A stretch of DNA of 47,124 nt from Rickettsiales bacterium (GTDB taxonomy: Bacteria; Pseudomonadota; Alphaproteobacteria; Rickettsiales; JALZUV01). Below are positions 1 to 7,147 of the stretch, piece by piece. The DNA lies in the NCBI GenBank assembly GCA_029252805.1, contig JAQXAR010000006.1:1-47124 (forward strand). The letters run 5' to 3'. Made by a program: the position numbers and the translations under genes. Numbering within the stretch: position 1 is the stretch's first letter; the number at the start of each line of letters is the position of its first letter. Below the pieces are notes generated by a model. It saw only the letters and a program-made list of their open reading frames with translations. It did no database searches and was not told the origin of the DNA.

Positions 1-206
1 TTATCTTCTGTGACGACCAGCGGCTCGATCACTCCAATCTCCTTGATAGATGACACAATCTGTTTGTATTTGGAGCTGGCATAAACGGCATTGGTGATGA
101 CCTTTGTTGGAACGATTGAATCCAATGGCAACTCAACCATTGTGTTCTCAAAGCTCACAGCAATTTTGCGACCGGAGAGGTTAAGCTTCTTTTGTCGCTT
201 ACTCAC
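1..206 (-). CDS. ParB-like N-terminal domain protein, 5' part only (runs off the window)
   Basis: The first 68 codons of a gene leaving the window at its left edge. I chose the GTG start at 206-204 because it overlaps the TGA stop of the upstream ParB-like gene (GTGA, 205-203), the usual sign of translational coupling. The visible protein is basic at the start (SKRQKKLNLSGRK) and then reads like the start of a ParB/sulfiredoxin-fold domain (VELPLDSIVPTK ... IVSSIKEIGVIEPLVV). Proteins of this type are often annotated as ParB-like or RepB-C-terminal-domain proteins next to large serine recombinases. It is the third gene of a recombinase-ParB-ParB operon. Its role in partition, recombination accessory function or regulation is not known. 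The catalytic or CTP-binding motifs lie outside the window. Confidence 0.7.
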   Translation of the reverse strand, partial: MSKRQKKLNLSGRKIAVSFENTMVELPLDSIVPTKVITNAVYASSKYKQIVSSIKEIGVIEPLVVTED

Positions 207-1087
207 ACGTTTTCTCCGAGTAATTCGGCGATAGGTTTGGGGAGTGTCTCGATCCCCTCTGCTTTCAATAATGTCGCAAAATGTTCTTCGGCGTAAATAC
301 GCCGTAACGACTGGGTGATAAAAAGTAGCCGGTGGCTAACGAGAGTGGCTTTGCGCGTAAGCAGTGTTTTTCGATCCACTTCGCGTTGATAAACATCCAT
401 CACATCTTGCGATGTTACTTTGCCTGAACCTGCGCCTGACTGGTTGTTACGCTTTTCAGAGGATGAGCCCATGCCTTTGCCCAAGCGCTGACGTTTTTCA
501 ATGAGGTTCTTAGCAAGTAGGAGTTTTTTGCCGCGTAATAGTTTCTTTTCATAAGCATCTTGTAATGCTGCCTGTCCACTCCCTGATGAAGTCGCAATAG
601 ACATCGCTACCGTCAGCGGGATATGTCCTGCTTCTACCGCAATTAACAAACGCTGCTCACCGCGTTTTAGTAAGTCGAGCACTGCATAAATATAGGAATC
701 ACTCAAACCGGTTTTTATTGCAATTTCAGCCGCGCTATAACCCTTCTGCTGTAACGCCTCAATTCCCTGCAGCAAATCCAACGAGCGATGCTGTCGTCTA
801 GCAAGGTTCTCAACCAGACTCATAATCAGTGCGTCATTCTCAGATGCTTCAATAATAATAGCTGGAATATGAGTTTGATCGTGAGATTGAAATGCCTCAA
901 TGCGTCCCTGACCGCAAACAAGGTCGTAAGATTTCTCTCCCGTCTTTGACTTAGTCACCGTGATGGGCCGCTTGAGACCAACTTTTATGATGTTCTCTGT
1001 AATCGTTTGAAAGACGCGCTGGTTTCGCACGCGCGGATTGAGGATATTGATATCATCAATCGTGATCATTTCGATCTGGTTGCTCAT
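203..1087 (-). CDS. ParB/RepB-family partition-like protein
   Basis: A 294-residue ParB/RepB-like DNA-binding protein. Residues ~8-100 form the ParB N-terminal domain, with the motif CGQGRIEAF in place of the typical G-E-R-R segment and SLVENLARRQHRSLD at its end. Residues ~105-150 look like the ParB helix-turn-helix (GYSAAEIAIKTGLSDSYIYAVL). The C-terminal half resembles the RepB plasmid-partition domain (SLRRIYAEEHFATLLKAEGI). The ATG overlaps the recombinase stop (ATGA, 1084-1087) and is preceded by AAGGAG. No ParA ATPase is in view, so classical plasmid partition is doubtful. The stable pairing with a recombinase suggests an accessory role in a mobile cassette, which is inference. Confidence 0.8.
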   Translation of the reverse strand: MSNQIEMITIDDINILNPRVRNQRVFQTITENIIKVGLKRPITVTKSKTGEKSYDLVCGQGRIEAFQSHDQTHIPAIIIEASENDALIMSLVENLARRQHRSLDLLQGIEALQQKGYSAAEIAIKTGLSDSYIYAVLDLLKRGEQRLLIAVEAGHIPLTVAMSIATSSGSGQAALQDAYEKKLLRGKKLLLAKNLIEKRQRLGKGMGSSSEKRNNQSGAGSGKVTSQDVMDVYQREVDRKTLLTRKATLVSHRLLFITQSLRRIYAEEHFATLLKAEGIETLPKPIAELLGENV

Positions 1088-2649
1088 GCTGGCTCCTTAA
1101 TCGCTTCACGCTCAGTCATGACAAAGAATGCTTCCAAATCATCGAAACGGTAAGCATCGAGTGCGAGGCCATTATGTTCGCTTAAGCGCAATTTAGGGTT
1201 CTCAATATCAATGGCTGGCAGCAGGTAGTAATCGAGAGGTTGCTGATTCTGTGCATCCATACGAATGGCAATGGTGATATCGGGCTCTAATCCAGAATCT
1301 AACCGCATCTTCCAGCGATAGGAACCGGCGTTAGTCTGCAAACAGCGGCAAATAATCATCGAAACGCTAATTTCATCGTTGAGCAGTAGGAGGTCAGAAC
1401 CGACTTGCCGTTTCACGGTTGCACCTAACGCCTCGATTTTGCTAATCGTGTTCTCAAAGAGCTCTGCATGTAGTTTTCGTAAATAGCGGTTTATCTCAAT
1501 ATAGCGATAGTCGTGATCTGGTGTGTAGCCAATCAACTTATAGGCTCGAATCAAACTGCCAAATCGGCTTTGATAGGAACCACTTGAAGGCATATCCTCC
1601 TGCTCATCAATCACGACGCCAGATAGCCAGCCATTACGTTCCTGCAAGCGTTGGAGCTTCTCAAGCATTTCTTCATTACTGTATCGACGATTGCGCTCTC
1701 TTAGGATTCCTTGAACCGTATAGAAGTCACTTGTGTTGACGATCGCTTCAAATACTCCTTCAGCCCTCACCCACATTTCGGGATCATTCTCGACATGGCG
1801 TTTTTTGAGTTTATTGGAGGTACGGTTGAAGACATTATTACCGATATATTTCTCGTTCGTAAGAATCTGGTGCACGGTGCCACGTGTCCATTCACGCCCG
1901 AAATCTGTTTTGATAGCACGTCGGTTTAATTCAGTCGCAATCTGGCTTTCTTTCATTCCTTCATCAATAAAGGCACTATACATCCAGCGGACATTCTCAA
2001 TTTCTTCATCGGGCCCTGGCACGAGAATAACACGATCCGTTTGAAAGCTTTTATGCTGGCCAGATTTTAGGATTCCTTTGGTCAATCCATCTTCATCAAT
2101 TAGCATCCGCCGCAAGCCATAACCAGCAGGGCCGCCTTGGCGATAGCCTTTCTCAATCAAGCGACATTGGCCGGCAAAAACTTTACCTGATAACTCACGA
2201 CTATATTCGCCAGCCATCGCCCGCTTTACGCCCTTAACAATGGTCGCAACTGGGCTTCCATCATTTTCAAATTGCTCGGCAACATATTTAACGTCGATTC
2301 CCGCACGACGGCAGATATATTCGTAATAAGCGCTTTCATCTGCATCTTGGAATCGCCCCCAACGTGTGACATCCAATACTAGAATTGCTCCATAAGCTGC
2401 GCGTTTATTTTCTACATCATCAATAAGGCACTTGAGGGCATCGCGTCCTTCAATCTTTAGACCGCTTTTCCCGTGATCAGCATAAACCTTGATAATTTCG
2501 AGATTCTTCTTATCCGCGTATTCTCGAATGGCATCTTCTTGGTTTTCGGTGGAGTATTTTTGATGATCGGTCGACATACGCACGTAAATGGAAGCCTTGG
2601 TTGGGTCAGGTTTTACCACCTCATTTTTTGCATCAAAAATCTCGCTCAC
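1084..2649 (-). CDS. Large serine site-specific recombinase
   Basis: A 521-residue large serine recombinase. The N-terminal resolvase domain has SIYVRMSTDHQKYSTENQ with the nucleophilic serine (residue 26 from the chosen start), a catalytic arginine region (VTRWGRFQD) and the GKSGLKIEGR segment. The recombinase domain follows at about residues 150-290 (GGPAGYGLRRM, EWTRGTVHQILTNEKYIGNNVFNR). The rest is a long C-terminal region without zinc-ribbon cysteines that I could recognise. I chose the GTG at 2649-2647 because AAAGGAG precedes it at good spacing; an ATG nine codons upstream at 2676 is possible but lacks such a site. It heads an operon with two ParB-like genes and is divergent from a small regulator. 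It likely cuts at sites such as the repeats at 3342 and 40167, which is not proven. Confidence 0.88.
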   Translation of the reverse strand: MSEIFDAKNEVVKPDPTKASIYVRMSTDHQKYSTENQEDAIREYADKKNLEIIKVYADHGKSGLKIEGRDALKCLIDDVENKRAAYGAILVLDVTRWGRFQDADESAYYEYICRRAGIDVKYVAEQFENDGSPVATIVKGVKRAMAGEYSRELSGKVFAGQCRLIEKGYRQGGPAGYGLRRMLIDEDGLTKGILKSGQHKSFQTDRVILVPGPDEEIENVRWMYSAFIDEGMKESQIATELNRRAIKTDFGREWTRGTVHQILTNEKYIGNNVFNRTSNKLKKRHVENDPEMWVRAEGVFEAIVNTSDFYTVQGILRERNRRYSNEEMLEKLQRLQERNGWLSGVVIDEQEDMPSSGSYQSRFGSLIRAYKLIGYTPDHDYRYIEINRYLRKLHAELFENTISKIEALGATVKRQVGSDLLLLNDEISVSMIICRCLQTNAGSYRWKMRLDSGLEPDITIAIRMDAQNQQPLDYYLLPAIDIENPKLRLSEHNGLALDAYRFDDLEAFFVMTEREAIKEPA

Positions 2650-2742
2650 GAACTCTCCTTTATTTTCATTAATCAATACTCGCTATCAATCTAAACCCAG
2701 GCATCACTGCCCCTCATTTACTGTAACAAAGAGAGGGCAATC

Positions 2743-3333
2743 ATGTCGCTAACGAAAAATACCCAACTATTGCATGCTGAAATTACCGAGCGAAATATTG
2801 CAACTTTGATCGCCAATGCATTGCGCAGTATTCATCCTGATGAGAGTTCCGCAGTGAAACGCATTAGTCGTAAAACGGGCATAGAGATGCGCACGATTGA
2901 GAAGTGGTTTCAGGCACGCAACATACCCAATACAAAGCACTTATTGCTGCTCATGCACCATTACGCAGAAGTGCGAAATGCTATCGATAAGTTTGCAAGT
3001 CTTGGTAGCGAGGAGCAGCAAAATGTAAGTACAAAAACTGACACTCGTTTTGATGAACAATCATCTCGAAATTTTGACCCATTTGAAGTTTATAGGGTCA
3101 TATATGACCCTATAAACCATGTTGTTGATTCACGAAATCTTTCAGATATTACCATTCGCCAGCTATGGTTCTTGAATGAATTACGTGTTAGTTCGAATCC
3201 TCATTCGGGATTCATACAAACTAGATGGTCGGTTAGTAAGGAGACTGCTAAACGCGATATTGCGAAGCTACGGAAGCTTAAATTGGTACGCTTCGTGGGA
3301 GCAAAAAGGAATGGTCGGTATGAACTGGCTTAA
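2743..3333 (+). CDS. Two-HTH DNA-binding regulator beside the recombinase
   Basis: A 196-residue protein not matched to a named family. Residues ~35-85 look like an XRE-type helix-turn-helix (AVKRISRKTGIEMRTIEKWFQARNIPN). The C-terminus resembles a winged helix (WSVSKETAKRDIAKLRKLKLVRF ... GRYEL). A low-complexity linker (~90-125) separates them and contains the codons of a 30-bp palindrome. The ATG follows AGAGAGGG. The gene is divergent from the recombinase operon with a 93-bp gap, so it probably represses or activates that operon and itself. The gap contains TGCCC/GGGCA arms that could be an operator. Function is inferred from context. Confidence 0.65.
   Translation: MSLTKNTQLLHAEITERNIATLIANALRSIHPDESSAVKRISRKTGIEMRTIEKWFQARNIPNTKHLLLLMHHYAEVRNAIDKFASLGSEEQQNVSTKTDTRFDEQSSRNFDPFEVYRVIYDPINHVVDSRNLSDITIRQLWFLNELRVSSNPHSGFIQTRWSVSKETAKRDIAKLRKLKLVRFVGAKRNGRYELA
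3088..3117. repeat. 30-bp perfect palindrome inside the regulator gene
   Basis: Perfectly self-complementary DNA. The left arm is GTTTATAGGGTCATA and the right arm is its reverse complement TATGACCCTATAAAC, with no spacer. It is translated as V-Y-R-V-I-Y-D-P-I-N in the linker of the HTH protein. A related half-site (TTGACCC) occurs just upstream at 3074-3080, and TTATAGGGT recurs near 3580. It could be an autoregulatory operator, a recombinase or replication site, or a cruciform. Confidence 0.9.
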
Positions 3334-3341
3334 GTGCAGAT

Positions 3342-3532
3342 TTTCCTGATAATTCCCTGTTATGAATTTTAGGGAATTTACTGAAAAAATGAGAGTAATC
3401 ATACGTGTTGGAGCCTCGATATCGCCCGCAAATGCCCAATTCCCTGCAAAAATTGGAAATTACCCTGTATTTAGGCTGTTATCAGGGAATCTCATTCAGA
3501 GAACTTTGCTGCAAGAACTTGCAGCACCGCCA
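3342..3532 (+). repeat. Long repeat, copy A (recombinase-associated)
   Basis: About 190 bp whose two ends match the ends of copy B at 40167-40348 in the same orientation. The left shared block begins TTTCCTGATAATTCCCTG and ends at TTTTAGGGAA. The right shared block contains AATTACCCTGTATTT, then TTATCAGGGAATCTCATT, and ends CAGCACCGCCA. The middle ~85 bp differs. Each copy has several ATTCCCTG/CAGGGAAT units as inverted or direct motifs. It lies just after the regulator of the recombinase cassette, so it is a good candidate for the recombination site or end of that element. Confidence 0.85.
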
Positions 3533-3694
3533 CTCCCCCTTCCGGTAACATCCAATAAACACCAAAAAACCTTATATATTATAGGGTTTTGGCCTCCCTT
3601 GCTCCGATAGCTTCCTGTTGCATCTATTGCAATCCGATAAAAATGCGGGTAGATTTGCGGGTAGATAATGGAAAGTACCCAAGCGAGGTAATTC

Positions 3695-3865
3695 ATGGGC
3701 AAGCTGACGGATGTGACGATACGTAACGCGAAAGCGGAAGCAAAAGCTTATAAAATGACGGATGGTGACGGCCTAATCTTAGAGGTTAGCCCCAAAGGTA
3801 GTAAATTGTGGCGCTACCGTTATCGATTTCAAGGTCGTGAACAGATGCTTGCCTTGGGGAAATAA
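3695..3865 (+). pseudogene. Truncated P4-type (DUF4102) tyrosine integrase, N-terminus only
   Basis: This 56-codon open frame reads like the start of a P4-type phage integrase. It has MGKLTDVTIRNAK, then YKMTDGDGLILEVSPKGSKLWRYRYRF and REQMLALG, the typical DUF4102 arm-binding domain. An AAGCGAGG site precedes the ATG. Complete family members run to about 400 residues with a C-terminal R-H-R-Y catalytic domain; here the frame stops at TAA (3863-3865), exactly where similarity to an unrelated MFS transporter begins on the other strand. Upstream at 3645-3664 are paired GCGGGTAG motifs often seen in front of such integrases. It is a remnant made by a rearrangement and cannot be active. Confidence 0.85.
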
Positions 3866-4199
3866 GCACAAACACCATATCATATTGCAGCGTCTTTAGC
3901 ATATATACCGTGAAGAATGGCGCGGCCAAATTCACCGCAAAATTCCAGGTGAATAGAAACCATATTAGCCTACGAAAATTCACATGTTTTAGCGGTTTAT
4001 AGAGGTAAGAGAACCTAACGCCTCGCTCATAGTCCTTAGCCTCAGGTGCTGACATTTCAGGATGTGGAATAGTACGAAGCATCAAGCTGCTTATCATCGC
4101 CGCGACATACGGTTCTATGGTGAGGAGATTCATTCTATTTCTGAAGATCACTCTATTATCATGGTGAGTTTTGTGGCTGCTAGCGGCGAAAAGCATCAC
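3866..4199 (-). pseudogene. MFS transporter internal fragment
   Basis: The minus strand encodes a stretch that resembles the middle of a major facilitator transporter. It runs from the end of TM6 (YVAAMISSLMLRTIPHP) through the central loop to TM7 (NFRRLIWFLFTWNFAVNLAAPFFTVYML). Both halves of the permease are missing. Similarity ends at about 3866, against the broken integrase. No proper start or upstream half is visible beyond 4200. It is a decayed relic that marks a breakpoint. The MFS call rests on pattern recognition only. Confidence 0.6.
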
Positions 4200-4255
4200 T
4201 TCTAAACGACTTTTTGAACGCAGAGAGTGGGTTCGTAGCCTTATCTAATATATTG

Positions 4256-4271
4256 TGGAAAATAGTTTGCG
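4256..4271 (+). promoter_or_regulatory. Possible weak sigma-54 promoter before the 4388 gene
   Basis: TGGAAAATAGTTTGCG has GG and GC separated by exactly 10 bp, but the CAC after GG is lost. The predicted start would leave a leader of about 105 nt. A TATAAT-like box near 4328 offers a sigma-70 alternative. Confidence 0.3.
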
Positions 4272-4387
4272 CCACATCACATTATTTAAAAATCAATATA
4301 TGATCTCAAGGATAATGAGGATTATACTATAATTGCTAATATAGCCGTGTAGAAAATAAAGTTGGAAAATATAAGAGAGGCCTAACA

Positions 4388-4849
4388 ATGGCTAGATTCA
4401 TTCAACCTAAGAATAAGCTAAAAGAAAAATTAGGTGATGGTGGTATTAGAAAAGTAAATATTGCAAGAGCAGAAAAAGGCATTGAAGAGTTTGAAGTGGA
4501 TTTTACTCCCATTGCGGCAAAGTACCTTGTGGAAATCAGAGGCTCTCTTTCCAAGAAAGATCAAATTGATCGAAGCAAAATGCTAGACTGTCTAGTTCAA
4601 CTAAGAGCGCAAGGGGCTTTTTTTCAATTCAAATCCATCACTGCCATCACGGATATTCTTGTCGATTTACTTGACTCTCTCAATGATATTGACGATACAA
4701 TTCTGCAAATTGTTAATTCATACGAACAGGCAACCCAAGTTCTTATAAAAATGAACATTAAAGATGATCAGAATGAGACCTGTAATGCTTTAGTGGTTGA
4801 GTTGAATACGGTGTGTCAAAAGTACAAGAGCCAGCATAATATAATATAA
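4388..4849 (+). CDS. Conserved hypothetical protein paired with a CheY-like receiver
   Basis: A 153-residue soluble protein of unknown function. Its start (RFIQPKNKLKEKLGDGGI) and the following EEFEVDFTPIAAKYLVEI resemble a small alphaproteobacterial family that I remember next to CheY-like proteins ending in GPDRR, as here. The rest is predicted helical with no catalytic motif I recognise. AAGAGAGG precedes the ATG. The receiver gene starts 14 bp downstream, so the two form an operon. The pair sits between integrase debris and an IS relic, so it may have been carried in by mobile DNA. A role as partner or output of the receiver is inference. Confidence 0.6.
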   Translation: MARFIQPKNKLKEKLGDGGIRKVNIARAEKGIEEFEVDFTPIAAKYLVEIRGSLSKKDQIDRSKMLDCLVQLRAQGAFFQFKSITAITDILVDLLDSLNDIDDTILQIVNSYEQATQVLIKMNIKDDQNETCNALVVELNTVCQKYKSQHNII

Positions 4850-4863
4850 GAGAAAGTTTGCGA

Positions 4864-5376
4864 ATGGCTTACGATTTTGATTACATCCAAGTGTTGGTCG
4901 TCGAATCAACTCCCGAAATGTTTGAACTGGTTAAGATGATGCTTACCATGCTAGGCGTTCGGAGTCATAAAATCCATGCGGCCTATTCATATGAGGAAGG
5001 ATTCCAACGCTTCAAAGTAATAAACCATGACTTAGTTATTACCGATTGGCTGGAGAGTCCTGATCAAGGGCTCGCGCTTACCAGAAAAATCCGAACAAGC
5101 GGCGAGTCTCCCGATATCTTTGTACCTATAATCGTCACCGCTGGTTCGAGTCATCATAGCCGAGTTATTCGTTCGCGAGACGCCGGAGTAAACGAGTATT
5201 TAGTTAAGCCTTTTACAGCTCAAGACCTAGCTCTCAGGATTGAACGTATAACTGAAAGCTCTAGGCCTTTTGTAATAGACAAAACGTATGTTGGACCTGA
5301 TCGTCGTTTGAAGGTTGAGCCTTTTGAAGGGGCGGAAAAGCGATGTGACACTTCTGAGGTTGAGACCCTTCAATAA
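4864..5376 (+). CDS. CheY-like single-domain response regulator with GPDRR tail
   Basis: A 170-residue receiver protein. The REC domain fills about residues 8-125. The phospho-acceptor aspartate is in LVITDWLES, the switch threonine region is IVTAGS, and the conserved lysine is in YLVKPF. The first acidic position is altered (VVEST rather than VEDD), which may weaken Mg binding. The tail FVIDKTYVGPDRRLK is the GPDRR motif seen in many alphaproteobacterial receivers of unknown output. I prefer the ATG at 4864, which sits about nine bases after AAGAGAAAG; a TTG at 4858 is too close to that site. It has no DNA-binding domain, so it probably acts by protein contact. It forms an operon with the preceding gene. 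Confidence 0.8.
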   Translation: MAYDFDYIQVLVVESTPEMFELVKMMLTMLGVRSHKIHAAYSYEEGFQRFKVINHDLVITDWLESPDQGLALTRKIRTSGESPDIFVPIIVTAGSSHHSRVIRSRDAGVNEYLVKPFTAQDLALRIERITESSRPFVIDKTYVGPDRRLKVEPFEGAEKRCDTSEVETLQ

Positions 5377-5823
5377 TCCACTAACATCCAAGCTATGTAC
5401 GGGTATAAAAGCGGGTATATTTTTACTGTGAAAATAAAATATATAAATTTAGGGGCTGACACCTAACATTTAAATTGTTAGGAGTTATTGATGTATATAA
5501 AGCATTGTAAGTTATCGAGAAATAAGCAGTTAGAGTATTACATTCGTTATCCGTTAAGTTTACGGCAAAGGGCTATATTGTTGCTTTGGATGATGAAGAT
5601 TTACAAAAACTTGCTGATGATGTTAAAGATTCAATTCTACAAGATTATGAATTCAGCCTTCTAAAAGAGCGTTTTCAACAATTAGTGTTCTAATTTCTCT
5701 TATTCTCAAATTTTCCATAATCAAGGTTATGAAATTGGGTCTTCCTAACTTTCTATAATGGAAGTTATGGAGATTTGGATTAAGATTGATGATCCTTTTA
5801 TTTAAATGACGAGCTATTGATAG
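5377..5823. other. Gene-poor stretch with relics
   Basis: This 447-bp gap holds no intact gene. At 5382-5391 TAACATCCAA and at 5398-5419 a paired GGGTATA motif repeat what lies before the broken integrase (3546 and 3645). From 5452 there is an IS1595-like left end. From about 5530 to 5692 a frame ends in GYIVALDDEDLQKLADDVKDS ... LKERFQQLVF, which looks like the last ~50 residues of a larger protein that I cannot name. Nothing else is evident in the AT-rich remainder. Confidence 0.5.
5452..5545 (+). mobile_element. IS1595-like relic (left end and first codons)
   Basis: GGGGCTGACACCTAACA could be an IS terminal repeat; CCTAACA and TGTTAGG form perfect arms at 5460-5480. An ATG at 5491 follows GGAG and starts MYIKHCKLSRNKQLE, which resembles the first residues of IS1595/ISXO2-type transposases. 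Similarity then stops, so most of the element is lost. The family call is tentative. Confidence 0.4.
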
Positions 5824-7104
5824 TCAGGATGTGAGTGTTTTAAGGATCGTATCTGTAAATTGTTGCGTGAGCTGTTCTCCGCTAAATGTCGTCAAGAATG
5901 AATCATTGGGTTTGCGTTGCAAGTTCCCGCTCATTTTTGCTGTATAGAGTGTTTTTAATTGCTTGATCAGTGCTTGTGTATCCTCTGCTGGGGCGACGAA
6001 GTGCTGATTGCAATAACGTTCGAGCATGTCCTTACTATCGCCTTCGGGTAATTGACTTAAGATAGGTTTTCCTGTTGCCAGATAATCATAGATTTTTGCT
6101 GCAACATGCGTGTCTCTTCCCCCTTGCTGCGGTGCCCCTTTTATCACAAATAACGCATCCGATTTGGCAATCCATGGAGGCAGGTCCTCCTTTGGAAGAT
6201 TGTCGACCAACTGAACGGAATTTGCAACATTCAGCTGCTCAGCATAACGTGTAACGATCTCATTGGTGCTGCCGATTGAGATCAGTTTCCAAGGAATATT
6301 AGCCGCCTTTAGCGCTTGTAACAACCCTTCAGGTGAGCGCCCGAAGACCCCCCATGCACCGAGATAAAGTAACTGCAACTGGCTGTCTTCTTCTTTTTCC
6401 TGTAGGCTTCCTTCATCCGCAGAAAGGGCAAAAGGTGCATCATAACCATTATAGATCAATGAGACTTTGTCTTCGCCCAATACTGACCGATACGCTTTTA
6501 AATCACTCTCGGAGGTAACGATGAGATGGTTTGCTTCTTCCAATAACCGCCGTTCAATGGTTGCATCTTTGCGTGCCACCTCGTGCAAATAGGGAGAAGA
6601 AGCCACCCAACCATCTCGGAAATCCAGAATGAGCGGCAAGTTTGTGCGTCGTTTAAGTTTAACGCCGATATGCGCGGAGCTAAAAGGAGGACAACTGACG
6701 ACAATCGCGTTTGGTTGCTCGGTCTCTACCAGTTTCAATGCTTTGTGATAAGCGGGCTGAATCCATCCCCATTCCATATCAATATGCCAGAAACGTGATG
6801 CCAGCGCATGTTCTTCGATCTTTATGGAAAGTAGCTTCGCGGCAGCCTTTATTAGCCGCGCCGGCCATTGCCAAAGCCAGCGCACAGGCCACTCCTTTAC
6901 CCGGTGAACGGGTATGTTCTGATAGTGACCTTCTGCGGGCATTTCTCCAATAAAAGGATGGAACTTCTTATCCGGATTTCTGACAGTTAATAAGGTGCTA
7001 GCCAATCCGCATTGACTCATATGTTGCGCGAAGCGTTTGAGACGAAAACCTCCGACGCTTGTTTGTGGTGGAAAATAATAGGAAATCAGTAGAATTTTTT
7101 TCAT
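5824..7104 (-). CDS. GT-B glycosyltransferase (GT4-like)
   Basis: A 426-residue cytoplasmic glycosyltransferase with a GT-B fold. The N-terminus has the acceptor-side pattern ILLISYYFPPQTSVGGFRLKRFAQH, common in WbuB-like group 1 transferases. The C-terminal donor-binding half includes LLYLGAWGVFGRSPEGLL and the loop HVAAKIYDYLATGKPILSQLPEGD, in place of the classical EGLP...EA motif. It probably adds a sugar from a nucleotide donor to the lipid-linked EPS repeat unit. It is a single-gene unit beside the EPS locus, divergent from the kinase-phosphatase gene with only 43 bp between starts. No strong ribosome site is visible. Sugar specificity cannot be told. Confidence 0.8.
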   Translation of the reverse strand: MKKILLISYYFPPQTSVGGFRLKRFAQHMSQCGLASTLLTVRNPDKKFHPFIGEMPAEGHYQNIPVHRVKEWPVRWLWQWPARLIKAAAKLLSIKIEEHALASRFWHIDMEWGWIQPAYHKALKLVETEQPNAIVVSCPPFSSAHIGVKLKRRTNLPLILDFRDGWVASSPYLHEVARKDATIERRLLEEANHLIVTSESDLKAYRSVLGEDKVSLIYNGYDAPFALSADEGSLQEKEEDSQLQLLYLGAWGVFGRSPEGLLQALKAANIPWKLISIGSTNEIVTRYAEQLNVANSVQLVDNLPKEDLPPWIAKSDALFVIKGAPQQGGRDTHVAAKIYDYLATGKPILSQLPEGDSKDMLERYCNQHFVAPAEDTQALIKQLKTLYTAKMSGNLQRKPNDSFLTTFSGEQLTQQFTDTILKTLTS

Positions 7105-7147
7105 AGACTGGTAGCTATAACACCATAGCTCCTATGATTGAAAAAAA

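Noticed and set aside
3362-3610. Open frame of 82 codons over repeat copy A
   Set aside because: It only reads through the repeat, has no ribosome site, and copy B does not keep the frame.
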